Source of the DNA: Aselliscus stoliczkanus | Taxonomy: Eukaryota > Chordata > Mammalia > Chiroptera > Hipposideridae | NCBI GenBank assembly: GCA_033961575.1 | Contig: CM066732.1 | Coordinates: 82,354,687 to 82,418,686, forward strand | Direction of reading: 5' to 3' | Length of the DNA: 64,000 nt | Shown here: one piece after another, positions 45,387 through 57,567 of the stretch | Layout: every line of letters starts with the position of its first letter | Position numbering within the stretch: the first letter of the stretch is position 1 | Notes under the pieces: model-generated | The model's database searches: none | Seen by the model: the letters and a program-made list of their open reading frames with translations, nothing else | Told to the model about the DNA's origin: nothing | Made by a program: the position numbers and the translations under genes

Positions 45387-45533
45387 GCAACCTTTTCAGT
45401 ATTTCCAAATACTAAACTTGGTTAACTATTTGTCCAGTTGGTACACTGGTATTCATAATGAATAATCCCTATGATAACAAAAAAGTTAGCAACATTGTTG
45501 CAACAAATTCGAGATCTTAATTGTCAGGCCTTA

Positions 45534-47028
45534 TAGTCTATAAGCAATGTTCTTTTGGATCACTTTGACAATTTTCATAGATATTTGAAATAACCTGCAA
45601 CATCAATGGTACAAATAGCTAAATTAGTGATAACTCAATCACAAAAGGCAAACAGAGGATTTGAATTTGGATTAAGAAAGTATGAGAAAATCATTCTGAA
45701 AACAGATTGGGCTAGAAAAATGTTTTAATTTTTCCTAAGTTCTTTGGGCTAAACTATATATGCTACTCTTCATATATTTTAGAATTAGATATTGGCCTTG
45801 AGTCTGTGCCTTAGATTAAGAATTGCAATGAAAGTTATTAGAGTAGTTGAAAATGGAGTGGATGACTGATAAGGCAATTTGCCCTTTTTGTAGACACAAA
45901 AGCTGTCTTGAATCTAACCTTCCATCCTGAAAAGACAGCAAAATCTCTGAAATGTGACATTTTCCAAATAGAACAATCTAAGAAACCCAATTATCATCTC
46001 ACTCACTCGTTCTTTCTCTCCTTTTACCACTCTCTCCTTTACAGTAATTAAAATCAGAAGTTTAGTTATAGACTCAGCGGAGCAGCAAATTTCTAATTGC
46101 GTCCATTTCCCATTATTTCATGAAGCAGATTTCTTCAAATTTCCATCCGGACTATGTAAAAATGAGTTGCATTTGATCTACACTTTTAAATTATAAAATT
46201 CTGCACTGTGCTAAATTTTAGAGGTAAATGAAGCAGCAAAAGAGAATAGTTTGTAGTCAAAGAGCGTGCAGGATGAATATAATTTGCCCCAAGTGAAACA
46301 AGAATGAATATCCATGAGATACTCATCATTCTTTCTTTTCAGCTCAGTCTTTGACAAATGTAGATAATATAGTGTGAACACGTTTATTTTCCATGTGACC
46401 TGGTCAGATACTTGGTAATGGCAGTGGCTAACATTTCTTAGGGAAAAATCTAACAACTTAACTTTAATTGAGTGCACTGCAAGATAGCCACCAACATGAT
46501 TTTATTTTTCAAAGATTTCCCAGAATGGGAGAAATGATCACAGACCTGACAAGTGTAGTGATTGCTTTTCCTCTGGGTAATAAAACCAGCTACATTTCTC
46601 TAGTGTTTGCCTGTAGTTCCTCAATGCAAAAGAAAAGCAATTATCACATGAAATATATACCTAAGGTACTCTTCCTGCATTAGTCAGTAGATATCAATTT
46701 CCCTTTCATTTCAGGATCCTTTGGAAAGAAAGAAAAATTCCATGCTATGTAAGATATGTCCCCCAAATAAAATATTTGTGAAACTTTGAAGGTTACTTTT
46801 TAAATCTGTTTTATTGACTCTGATCTAGACAGAAGTCATTTTTTTCTCTAATTATAGCGAGAGATTCCCTTAAGCCTATTATTTTAAAGAAAAAACAGGC
46901 TTAGAAACAAGAGTTCTTATAGTCAGTCACCATCTAACAGTTTTTCTTTTTTCATTTTTGAAGTTTTAATGTAAAACAAATATTTGAGATAGGTAATTAA
47001 CTGATTTGAGGTTTATACAAAATCCTTA
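45534..47028. other. Unassigned DNA
   Basis: No repeat or coding signal was recognised. Several frames under 90 codons carry no motif. Confidence 0.5.
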
Positions 47029-47030
47029 TA

Positions 47031-47185
47031 CAGTAATACCTTGGTTTGCAAGCATAATTTGTTCCAGAAACAAAATACTTGTGTTGCAGGACATCGTTCA
47101 TTTACCACATTATAATATATTAGAAATGTTTGCTTGTCTTGCAGAACACTGCAAACCACGTTACTCACAACCCAGGGTTTTACTG
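47031..47185 (+). mobile_element. TA-flanked MITE, copy 3 (155 bp)
   Basis: CAGTAATACCTTGGTTTGC ... CCCAGGGTTTTACTG with TA at 47029-47030 and 47186-47187. It is the cleanest copy at its ends. The 109-codon minus frame over it is not shared by the other copies. Confidence 0.9.
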
Positions 47186-47487
47186 TACTTTTTTCTAAAT
47201 TGTATCTATGAAAAACATCATATTCATATTGTCTCGATAATTCCTTATATCTTCTGCTCTTACTCTTATTCCTGACAACCTTGGTTAAGCTACCCCACAA
47301 ACATTTCAGTTTACCTATATGCATCTTAAACTGTAGTTCCAAGTAAGAGGGTGCAGTATGTCCATTACAAGGATGAAATGGGCTATCTAAAGAGATGGTC
47401 AGCTCGTTGATATTCTAAACCTGAAGCTAGATGATGACTGGGAGTGCAAATAGAGAAATCTTGTTCAGTTGGCTCTGTGGTCTTATC

Positions 47488-48811
47488 TTATTATTATTAT
47501 TATTATTATTCAATTACAGTTCACATCCAATATTATATTAGTTTTGGGTATATAGCATAGTGGTTATACATTTACATAACAACAAAGTGATCCCCCTCAA
47601 AAGTCTAGTACCCACCTGGCAACATGCAGACTTATTACAATATTACTGACTATATACCCTATGCAGTACTTTATATCCCCATGACTATTTTGTAACTGCC
47701 AATTTGCATTTCTTTTTTTTTTTTTTTAAGATTTTATTGGGGAATTGGGGGAGGGGAACAGTGTTGGGGAATTGGGGAAGGGGAATAGATAAGTTGCTGT
47801 CCTTTTGTTCTCCAGACTAATTGTAGAGTATGTTACTTCACTGGCCCACGTTGGTATTATCATTGTGCATTTTCCAGGTGAGGCAATTGTTCTCCAGCCA
47901 CTGGATGGCCATTCACGGAGGCTCACGGCAGCTCCTGAAAGCTCACACCAGCTGCTGGCCAGCCCCACTGCAGCCTATGCCATCGCCGGCAACTCACGGC
48001 AGCCTACTTCTAGGTCGAGCTGTTGTTCATCATCTTAGCTGTAGAGGGCGCAGCATCACTGGCACTCATGTGGGATCCAAACCAGGGCCCTGATGCTCAG
48101 AGCTGGTATCCCAAGCTAACTCCTAACCAATGTACCACTCGGCTGGCCCCAATTTCTATTTCTTAACCCCTTCACTTTTTTTACCCACCTCCAACTCCTC
48201 CTCACATCTGGCAATCATCAGTCTGTTCCTTGTATCTATGAGTCTGTTTCTGTTTTGTTTGTTTGTTTATTTTGTTCTTTAGATTCCATATATAAATGAA
48301 ATCATATGGTATTTGTCTAACTCTAGGTCCATCCATGTTGTTGCATATGGTAAAATTTCATTCTTTTTTAAGGTCAAGTAATATCCCATTATATGATATA
48401 CATATCACATCTTCTTTATCCAATGTTCTATGGATGGGTGTTTGGGTTGCTTCCACATCTTGGCTATTGTAAATAAGGCTGCAATGAACAACAGGGGTGC
48501 ATATATCTTTTTGAATTAATGTTTTGGATTTCTTCAGATATAGTCCAGAAATAAACCCATGCCTATACGGTCACTTAACCTATGACAAAGGAAGCAGGAA
48601 TATGCAATGTAGTAAAGACAGTTTATTCAATTAAGCTAGATAGGCGTCTTATACTATATATAAGAATAAATACAAAATGGATTACAGACTTAAATGTAGG
48701 ACCTGAAACCATAAAACTTCCAGAAGAAAACATAGGCAGTAAAATCTTTGACACTACTCTTACTAATTATATACATATATTTTTATTTTTATTTTTTATT
48801 TTTTTGCCCCC
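47488..48811 (-). mobile_element. L1 with inverted 5' part, split by a SINE
   Basis: From the left: (TTA)n as antisense tail, antisense 3'UTR and ORF2 end to about 48545 (CATTCTTTTTTAAGGTCAAG, GGCTATTGTAAATAAGGCTGC). From about 48550 the L1 is in sense orientation with an upstream ORF2 part (ATAAACCCATGCCTATACGG ... ACCATAAAACTTCCAGAAGAAAACATAGGCAG). The flanks TTGGCTCTGTGGTCTTA (47469-47485) and TTGGGCTCTATGGTCTTTA (48812-48830) look like a diverged target duplication. The 88-codon frame at 48582-48848 is the ORF2 remnant. A SINE is at 47715-48148. Confidence 0.8.
47715..48148 (-). repeat. Long-body tRNA-derived SINE inside the L1
   Basis: Flanks CCAATTTGCATTTCTT (47699-47714) and CCAATTTCTATTTCTT (48149-48164), two mismatches. 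The minus strand begins GGGCCAGCCGAGTGGTACATTGG and ends in the C-rich block and AATAAAATCTTAAAAA. Frames of 77-87 codons on both strands are SINE sequence. Confidence 0.9.
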
Positions 48812-48830
48812 TTGGGCTCTATGGTCTTTA

Positions 48831-50557
48831 AGGCTTCTAGCATGTTAACATCATCCATCAACATTGGTTCAATTTACATAAATTTTAAGTGAACACACTA
48901 TTGAACTAAGTATGGTATAATATTTCATCAATAATTTTGCAAACAAGTGCTATTCTGGATGCACAAGCATACAAAAAAATCAGTAAAGGGAAATCAGATT
49001 ATACAAAGAAATAGCTCTTAATTCAAAAATTCTACCAGCAATTTCGTATGGTGTAGCCTTTCACACTGAAGTTGTTTTATTCTTAATTTGTAAAAACAGC
49101 TTCCTGCATAGTACACTCATGATTTACGTTAATGCTTTATCTCTAGCAAAGTGTCTATATTGGCTCATTGACCAGGATGACTGAACCTGGCTTATGGGTA
49201 CAGCAGAGCAATTAAAAATATTTAAAATGGCAATGGGTTATTTCTATGTAAGCTGAAATAACAGATCTTTAATGGTGTACTACTATACTAAATGCAGGTG
49301 TGACAACTTTTCTAAAAGTGAGAACATTTGACTTTTATATAGCTACAAATCATGTATCTTGAGTTTAGTCTCTAAGTTACTCTTTACTTTGATTTACTCA
49401 TCTTTGAATTATACTTTTATTCTGTTATCATCTTCTTCCTAGTTTTGCCATTATACCTTATCTTTAATAAGGTAAAAGAATAAAGATATGAATGACAAAA
49501 TGAATGGTTACATGAATAACTGACAGAGTAAAGGCAACGAGTATTTGGTGAGCACTTGGAGCTCTGTGAGAGTTCTGTGAGAGATGACGTAAAACAGAAC
49601 CTTGGAATTTCTCTAGGCAATTCTTATAGCTTGGATATATCTAAAGTCAACTGAACTTGTAATAGTTAACAGGCACTCTTCGAAGTATATTTAAGGTTGC
49701 CAGTAGGAATCAGGAGCTCAAAGGGTTGGAACAAATAGATACATGATTATTATTCAGTGTAGGCTCAGCATACACTCTCAGAACTATAGATTTTATAAAT
49801 TCCTGAAATTCTGAGAAAAATAAGGGAAGACTCTAATAATCATCTTAAGAATTACAAAAAAAAATGCACTGTGTTTGAGAATGATTGTGAGTTGTTTGAA
49901 CAGCAAACTGATCATAAGATTGTCCTAATGATAATAATATTCAGAACAACAGCTTGATAGCAATGCAGTTTAAGAATTTGAAAGCCAAATATATACCATG
50001 TAGTTTACATATGTAATTGCTTTTATTCACACAAATACTGAAAGACAGTTATCTTACCCCCATTTTTAAGAAGTACAAAATTATTATTATTATTATTATT
50101 ATTATTTGAAAATGCACCCCAGCACACATACGAAAATGCCTCCAAAAGTAAAAAATACCCATTGGATATAAAAGAAGTGAAATTTTCCTTGGTGTTTCTC
50201 CACCAAAGGAAACAACTCTAAGTTTTTGATACACATTATTCCATATTTCTCTCTAGCAAAATTTATATTTCTTATATATTTGTTAATAAATTCAGTTATG
50301 TGCATATTTTCATATATATACAAATACTCAGGAAGGTTTTAATTTTTATTAAAAACAAGACTGCAACAAATGTTGCAACATACATATTTCTCTATATTTT
50401 TATTTTTCATACTATTATTTTTGTAGAACCGTTTCTTAGGATTGTCAGGTGATAAAGCTTGGGAAATTTTTATAACTAAAAATTGTCTTTTAAAATATTG
50501 CCCTGAAATACTGCTATGAAAACTATATTGCAGTACCAATTTATCCCCACCGTTTTC
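48831..50557. other. Mostly unassigned; (TTA)n at 50082-50106
   Basis: A short MIR-like trace (antisense) at 50000-50075 ends in the (TTA)n run. Nothing else was recognised. Confidence 0.5.
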
Positions 50558-50572
50558 AAAAATAAAGTCATT

Positions 50573-51001
50573 TGGGTCAGCCGAGTGGCTTGTTGGTTAA
50601 GAGTTGGCTTGGGACACCAGCTCTGAGTATCAGGGCCTGGGTTCGGATCCCACATGAGAGCCAGTGATGCTACACCCCCTACTGCTAAGATGGTAAACAC
50701 CAGTACGACCTGGAGCTGGGCTACCATGAATCACCGGCGATAGCATAGGCTGCAGTGGGGCTGGCCGGCAGCTGGCATGCGCTTTCGTTAGCTGCTGTGA
50801 GCTGCCATGAGCAGTCATCCAATGGCCAGCAAGCGACTGCCTCACCCAGGAAGAGAGCAATGATCACAATACCAACATGGGCCAGTGAAGTAACTAGACT
50901 GACGAACAAAAGGACAGCAACTTGTCTGTTCCCCTTCCCTGATTCCCCTAAGCTGTGCCCCTCCCCCAATTCCCCAATAAAATCTTTAAAAAATAAAATA
51001 A
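50573..51001 (+). repeat. Long-body tRNA-derived SINE
   Basis: Perfect duplication AAAAATAAAGTCATT (50558-50572 and 51002-51016). Head TGGGTCAGCCGAGTGGCTTG, B-box-like GGTTCGGATCCCA, body, C-rich block CCCCTCCCCCAATTCCCC, AATAAAATCTTTAAAAAA. The unusual phrase CTCTGAGTATCAGGGCCTGG in the head is shared with 47715-48148 and 60100-60311, so these three form a subfamily. Confidence 0.95.
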
Positions 51002-51016
51002 AAAAATAAAGTCATT

Positions 51017-51465
51017 AAACTTTTCTTATCAATTTGGCTAAATTATTTGTAAAACAAAAATGACAACCATCATTATTTATAATTAGTTTTTAGGAAGACA
51101 GTTCATATTGTCTAAAGTCAGCAGGCAGGTATGTAAACCTCAGTCTAATCCACAGGTCTGTGTTCTGTGCGTGGATATAGAAAATAAGAAAATTAGATTT
51201 GTCCTGTCGAGATGATTTTTGACTGATAGTTTGGCAATAGACAGTGTGATTATCAAACAGCAGTGAACAAGGAAATTAACAACAGGTTATTTGACTTTTG
51301 ATATTTCAGAACCTTTAGTATCCCGCCCATTTACTTCCTTTTGAGAGGGTTAGGTCTAGGTCTTAAAACACCAAGGTATGTGGATATAATCTTACTTATG
51401 CCTCTCACATCAAAAAACATTAATTTTTACCCTTGAGTTATTTACAATTTAATGAGTCTCACTCA
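51017..51465. other. Unassigned DNA
   Basis: No repeat or coding signal was recognised. Confidence 0.5.
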
Positions 51466-51678
51466 TACACGAGGTGTGATCAAACAATATGGTCGATGTT
51501 TAAATTAAAAAAAAAATTATTATAGTGAGAAACACATTATCGTTAATCCCCCTAAACATACTCCCTTTGCTTCAAACACACTTATCCCATTGTTTTTGCC
51601 ATTTCTGAAGCAGTTCCGGAAGTCCTCTTTTGTGAATGTCATTTGTTGCATTGTCATGGTTGCCTCGATGTCCTGAAT

Positions 51679-52693
51679 TGCTGGGAGCCGACATCTGACA
51701 AGGTCACATTGCCCTGCTCAGCACTGGATGTTTGGAGTGTTGCCTTATGGTTGGTCATGTAATATCTCCTGTCTCTATGAACCCATGTGCCTTTCCTCCT
51801 ATAGGAGACAATACATTCACTGCATTTGTAACAAGTTCTTGTGGTACCCTGATGATAGCTGGTTGTGTAAGTCAATGACGGGGCAAGATTTCCTAAAGAG
51901 AAGGAAATTCCCTAAAACAGGCTACAGCCCGATGGGACCCCTGAACTGAGATATTGGGGACTCAAACCCCTTGGAAACTGAGGCACAGCACATAGGCCAA
52001 AAACCCTGCCTGTGAAAAGCTGATGCACTTGCCTAAGGGCCGTGCTGTCAATGGTCTCCTTGAAGATTAAAAGTCTTCAGGCCATGAGAGTTCAGGTAGG
52101 AGGGGACTTGCTGACCTTGGGGTATGTTAATTAACAACTTTGTTTAAATTTTTTAACAGATACTGAAGCTTTGACTGAGAAACAGATGCTACCCTCTATT
52201 GTAAATATGTAACCCTCTTGGACAAAAGATCTTTAAGACTTCCTTTAGCTACTAAGCATTGTATTTACATAGAAATAGATTTTAGATGCTTTTACCCTAA
52301 ACACAGCCACTCTTAGTCTTTTAGTATGGCCCTGTGAGTCTAGCTGCTGGTATATGGGATAATGGCTAGGTAGTCATGGTAACCACTCTTTAAGCGATAT
52401 GTGGAGATAGGTGAATCCTTAACATAGAAGAGGCCAGTGTACCCAGCAGAGAACAATTACAGGGAAGTAAAGACTGAGTAAATCCTGGGAACTAGAAACC
52501 ACCAAACTCATGTGATTGATGTAATGGTCAAGAATCCATATAAAATGAACATGCTCTGGCAATAGTGTGACACTTTTTCTCTTTAACTCCCTCGGTGTCT
52601 CCACTGTCTCCCTTCTTTTTTTTCTTCCCCCGCCGATGCCGTCTCCACCTGAGGGAAACCCTGGTCTGCAGAGGCTGCCCCCCCCCCCCCGCA
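51679..52693 (+). mobile_element. Solo LTR, copy 2 of the 24130 family
   Basis: Starts TGCTGGGAGCCGACATCTG and ends in a C-run and GCA. Flanks CTGAAT (51673-51678) and ATGAAT (52694-52699) form a 6-base duplication with one mismatch. Compared with copy 1 it has no SINE, has extra bases (for example around 52416-52467), and its polyA signal is broken (GGCAATAGTGTG where copy 1 has GGCAATAAAGTGTG). The 73-codon frame at 51728-51949 also appears in copy 1, but see the rejected list. Confidence 0.85.
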
Positions 52694-52873
52694 ATGAATC
52701 ATTTTGACTTTGGGGAAGAGCCAGAAGTCACACAGTGCCAGACTGGCGAATAAGGTGAATGAGGGCACACCATAATACTTACATTTGAATGAAATTGCCA
52801 TGTACCAGAAGTGATGTGTGACACAGAGCATCATCATGATGGAGGATAATTTACAGTACACTTTAAAACACAC
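52694..52873 (-). pseudogene. Mariner transposase remnant beside the LTR
   Basis: The minus strand keeps LALCDFWLFPKVKM, the last catalytic-aspartate block of mariner transposases (normally PDLAPCDFWLFPK-like). The frame upstream is degraded, and the LTR cuts it off just after this block. It is inactive. Confidence 0.75.
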
Positions 52874-53010
52874 CTTCTCTCAACTGTAGCTCACACCCAA
52901 CTGACTGCACTGAACAAGTTGAAACTTGTCACACACTGTTACTAAGCGCGATGCTCCGTTGCTCCGCTCTCCATATTGAAGATCCCTGCCTTTCTGTTGG
53001 ATGGCACTCA

Positions 53011-55849
53011 GCAGCAGCATTTACCTTAGGTTTTGATTATACTGTTTTAGAAATTGAAACCAATGTGGATGGCATTGTATAGCCTTCATGAAAATTCAAG
53101 AAGTACGAGAAAGTTTGATGAGTTGCAAAGCCCTAAATTAACAGGGCAACTAAGGATTTGTTTGTTTTTAAATTGCAGAAAGTACCCTCAGATCTTCATA
53201 ATTAGCCTGTTATCACAGATAGCATTAGGAAGTAAGAAAACTGTGCAATCATCAGCAAGTAAGCTAAACTCATTGTGGCTAGAAAATTAGGAAAGATAAG
53301 AAAGCAAAGTTTACCATACAAATAGAAACTGATAAAAGAAAGAAAGCAATCACTTTCCCTCAACATTGGTCACAACAAATAGTGCAAAAGAAAAGCATTA
53401 AAGCCCATCCAGCTCTATGATTGCAGCTGTGCTTAATATGTACTGTCTCTGTTGCTGTTCATCTGGTAGAATATGACCCAAGAACCATCTTTTAGAGATA
53501 TAACAATAATTTATATACACTTGAAAATCAGAGAAAAACTTATTTTTCACACTAGTTTGTGTTTTCAGAAATTAAGATTATTCCCAAATATAATGCTATC
53601 AAGTCGAAGTCAGAAGCAAAATGTATATATTTTTGTAAAATATACCTTGATTATCCAAGTCACCTATTTGATGAGGAGTAGAATCACTCAAAAGCCTAAG
53701 CATGTGCAATATTTCCGTTCATGGACATAAACATACACATATACATACACACCTAGTTTTAGCCATTAAATCTCTCATTACCTTGATGTCAAATATACAC
53801 TCAGAAATCAGTCATGTTTATATATGAATGAATTTACTGAGCTCTATTTCAAAATGTCAGTTTCCTTGCTGCTAATCTGAGTCTGAATTTATGTTCTGGG
53901 CACACAACTAAAAAAAAAAAAAATCCCCTTCTAGTGTCTAAAATTCTTGTACCCAAGTCTCTGACTTGATAACCCACCAAATACCAAGTCTTGCTGAGAT
54001 GGAGTATTTGTTCTCTGAATGCAGCCACTGCATCTGAATCTGCATTCTATGGCCAGAACTTCTTTATAGCTCAAATCTTTTTAATTCTATAAGGATCTGT
54101 GAGTACCACTTGCTATGAGACTTGTAATGACCTCTTACTTCCTGACCACCAATGACCGAGGTGAGTAAAATCATATGGATTTTTGAGTATTTTAAATTTA
54201 GGAAATTTAATTCACCTATAGAATACTTTATTTCCTAATCTTATACCCTTTCAATACAAGCTCACTTTTTTAATTATGTGAAGGAATAGATTGCTTTAAA
54301 GGGGGTACTACATAAAAGGTGAAGTAATAGATGAATGATTTATTTCAGTATTCCAAAATAAAGGCACTTAATGAGAAGCTTCAACCAATCAGAGCTTCTA
54401 TACAAATCGATGAGGCACATCTGGAGGGTTCTGCCTACTGATCTCCATGGAGACCATGAAGCCACAGAGCCATGGGAAGTGCCACAGATAGGCTCTAGGA
54501 GGGAAGGATCAACAGTTTCCTCATCTTTACCTCCATTTACCCCAAGCATATTGTGCCACAGAAATGTTCTCATCATTTTCTGGTGCACAACCTACCTAGA
54601 GAAACAGAGAGATTTTTTTTTTTTTTTAATTCCCATAAAGATACAAGTTTAAATGTGAAGTTAATAATATAAGAATATAAACTTTGTACTTGGACCTCAA
54701 CTTAGAACAAACATGAAAGGTGAGGCAGAGAAGACAGTGGGTGCAGGGAAGGAATACGTGAGTTAGCATTCACAGGCTATTAGCCAGAAAACCAAGTAAG
54801 GCCCATGCAATCTGTTGCAATTATGTTTGCACCGACTCCAGAAACCTCTCTTCCAACAAGAGCAAAAGTGTGCTTCAAAAAATTAAGAGGACTGAATGCA
54901 AACAACACATTCCAAACTTTTATAATACCAGCACAAAAACAGTAAGTGCCTATACATAAACTGTAAATGTTTCCATAGAAATGAAGCAATTCCACTTTCT
55001 CTAAAGTACTTCATTTCAATGGCTAGTGTGGGCACATTCTTTATCGTCAATTCTACTTCATTTATTGTAGACAGTCTAACAACTGTCAGATGGTTTAGAA
55101 ATAGTGCTAATATGGGCAAGCACTAGAAAAATCTTTAAAACTTAACAAGAGAAAAAACTTTATAGAGTGTGAAAAAATCCTATTCCACTCATATCTTCAT
55201 TTTCCCCTGGTGATTTTTATGTAGAATGACTGCTGTGATTTTAATACTAATATAATCTATTCACCCAGACATAGGAAAGAGAGTGATTAGAGCTTTTAAA
55301 TAATACACAAAATTCTTTACTAGAGAGACTTAAGATTGTCAGAAACATTTTTAAGTCGCAGCTATTTCATTCTCAAAAGGTTTGTACTCAAAGTATCCTT
55401 TTATTGAACTATAATTGATTGAGGATTGAAATGTAAACAAACACAACACATTATTTTTGCATTATGTTTTCTTGACTTTAGGCAATAACCAGAGACAGGT
55501 TAATTTTATCTCAAGCTCATAAATATTCCCTCACAAAAGTCCTATATTATTACAATTGCTCAGATAGGAAAAAATTGAGCACACAGGTTTTGTTTTGTTT
55601 TAATTATCTGCTCAACATTTTGGAGTAAGAACATCCCCAATAAAGAATACTGCTAAATGATAAATTTCTTGATTGAAGAGATTAATTCAGAACAAATATC
55701 ATTAATCATTAATCATTGAGTCAATTAAAATAAAATCCCATAGGTCTCTTCATTGCAATGTATATATATCCAAAGTCCATTTTTCAGAACTTGTGATGTA
55801 CAGTGGTGCCAGATGAAAATGAAAGTGGTGAATAGAGTTGGATATAAAA
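53011..55849. other. Unassigned DNA, about 2.8 kb
   Basis: No SINE, LTR or L1 end was recognised. Two overlapping frames of 82 and 93 codons on opposite strands at 54340-54652 have no motif. A T-run lies at 54614-54628. Confidence 0.5.
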
Positions 55850-56640
55850 CTTGCCCCTGCCTTTCAGAAACTTATTAATAAATATAAGAATACTCCCAGC
55901 CCTTAAAGAATATATAATCTAGTTAGAGTGTAAATTTAACACTAGTGAACAACATTACAAAACATGTAACAATGTAGTGTAGTAAAAAAGCATAATGCTG
56001 TAGAAATTCAAAAATTGGTTAGTTAGTTAGAGGAGGCTTCGTGGAGAATGTGAGACTTGAGTCAACTTGAAGAATGTGTAAGATATGAAAAGGTTAATGT
56101 AAATAGAAAAACAAAAAACACAAAACAAAATAAACAACTTCTTCAAAGCAGGCTGTGCGGTGTGAAAGCATATAACCCAAACATAGAGAACAAGAGGGAA
56201 TTCCAATGACCCAGCTGAAAGATGAGTTAGGGGCGCTAGTAGGAAATAAGGCTCAATTAATGGAACACATAATTTACTATGATGTTCAGTTGCATGTAAT
56301 AGACTTACCTGCAGTGGCTTAACCAAAGAACAGATTATTCTCCCCCACAAAACAAGGAATCTGGAAAGTTTCCTTGAAGAAACAAGGAGATAGACAGCTC
56401 AGGGATACAATGGAAGCTCTAAGACCTCACTGGATCCTGGTTCCTTCTTTCTGTCTGTTCTGCCAATCTTACCATCTTTAGCCTGCTAGTTACAACATAG
56501 TTTCTGCACTGCAAGCACAGAGGAAAGACAAAGAGAAACCCACCTTTCCTGAAAGCTTCAGGTAAGCTCACCTCTCATTACCCCAAATCATGTCACATAG
56601 TCACCTCCATGTGCAATGACCTGGGAAATCATATTCTGTT
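55850..56640. repeat. Two ancient repeats, unnamed
   Basis: 55850-56060: CAGCCCTTAAAGAATATATAATCTAG and GGAGGCTTCGTGGAGAATGTGAGACTTGAGTC recall an old repeat (…GGCTTCCTGGAGGAGGTGACATTTGAG…). 56240-56640: CAGTTGCATGTAATAGACTTACCTGCAGTGGCTTAACC and CCTGGTTCCTTCTTTCTGTCTGTTCTGCCATCTT-like wording recall another. Neither family name is certain. Confidence 0.4.
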
Positions 56641-57139
56641 TATTTTCAACTGGCCACAGTAGCATACGTATGCATCAGAGAAGAAGACATAAAGGGGAGA
56701 TATATATTGCAAAAGCAACATGCAGTATCTGCTTAAGACAGGTCCAAAAGTTTCAAAAAGATATATAAGATCCAATGTGATAAGTAGTAAAAGACTATTA
56801 TGTTTCTTAACAAGGCAATTTGGCAGAGAACCAGTGCTTCATAAAAACTGAGTTTGGCAGCAATAATATAGAGAAAAGAGAGGCAATCATAGAAGGAAAA
56901 AGGAGAATGACCAAGAACAATGCTGCAGTCTCATATAAATGGAAAAAGAGCCTACACGTATGTTTGTGTACTAATAGAAATGGGAAAATTATAATAGAGG
57001 AAGTATTTCCACATCTGAACAGGATGCCATTTTACATAGATTTTGAAGGACAAGGAAAAATACGTATTATGCACTTTCTAGCCAGTGAAAGTTTTAAAAA
57101 AGGACTTGTAAGACCAGTTTCCTGATTCAAAAACAAAAA
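56641..57139. other. Unassigned DNA with a 101-codon frame
   Basis: The plus frame at 56820-57125 is lysine-rich, lacks a known motif and has no neighbouring exon signals that I can support. Confidence 0.4.
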
Positions 57140-57240
57140 CACGGGAAAGGTCAGCGGCATGCTCAAGGTTACAAAGCATCAGTGACTCAGCTTGGCCAAA
57201 CTCATTTCCTAATTCTTAGGCCAGTATTATACCATTTTCA
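57140..57240 (-). repeat. MIR SINE fragment, antisense
   Basis: GGGAAAGGTCAGCGGCATGCTCAAGGTTACAAAGC matches the antisense MIR phrase (TTGCCCAAGGTCACACAGC). Confidence 0.6.
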
Positions 57241-57567
57241 CATATTATTTCCATGATATATTTTATTGTATTACATACATTTTATATATAATATATACAG
57301 TTAATAAGAATTTATATCTTATAGATATAATACATTCTTCAGTATTGCATGAAGATTAGGAATCTAGAATCAAGTACATTTTACTTTATTTTCATTATCT
57401 CATATTGCAAAATAGTTATAGAGTACTTCTGCTTCTGTATTATAAGAATATTGCTAAAAATTGCATTTCTATCCTTCAGAAACAATAAGTAAACAAGATA
57501 AACAGACTCTATAAAAATTTAGAAAGTGAAGAGAATTATTCTGTACTGAAATAGACTGAAAAAATAT
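57241..57567. other. Unassigned, very AT-rich
   Basis: ATATATAATATATACAG-type stretches. No element was recognised. Confidence 0.5.

Larger units (their letters stand above)
44799..45531 (-). mobile_element. Internally deleted mariner, interrupted by a MITE
   Basis: Ends CGAGGTCTGACAATTAAG and CTTAATTGTCAGGCCT are inverted complements with TA outside (44797-44798 and 45532-45533). About 580 bases remain without the MITE at 44889-45044. Full mariners are about 1.3 kb, so a central part is missing. The transposase runs on the minus strand (see 45171-45386). Confidence 0.85.
51468..53010 (-). mobile_element. Mariner split by a solo LTR
   Basis: Left end CACGAGGTGTGATCAAAC after TA (51466-51467). 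The first part, to 51678, aligns with the left arm of 32406-33167. The LTR at 51679-52693 follows, and the mariner resumes at 52694. The right end is not recognisable, so the limit near 53010 is a guess. The transposase is antisense. Confidence 0.75.

Noticed and set aside
56820..57125. 101-codon plus-strand frame
   Set aside because: Lysine-rich chance frame in A-rich DNA. Nothing in it matches a family that I know, and no exon signals support it.
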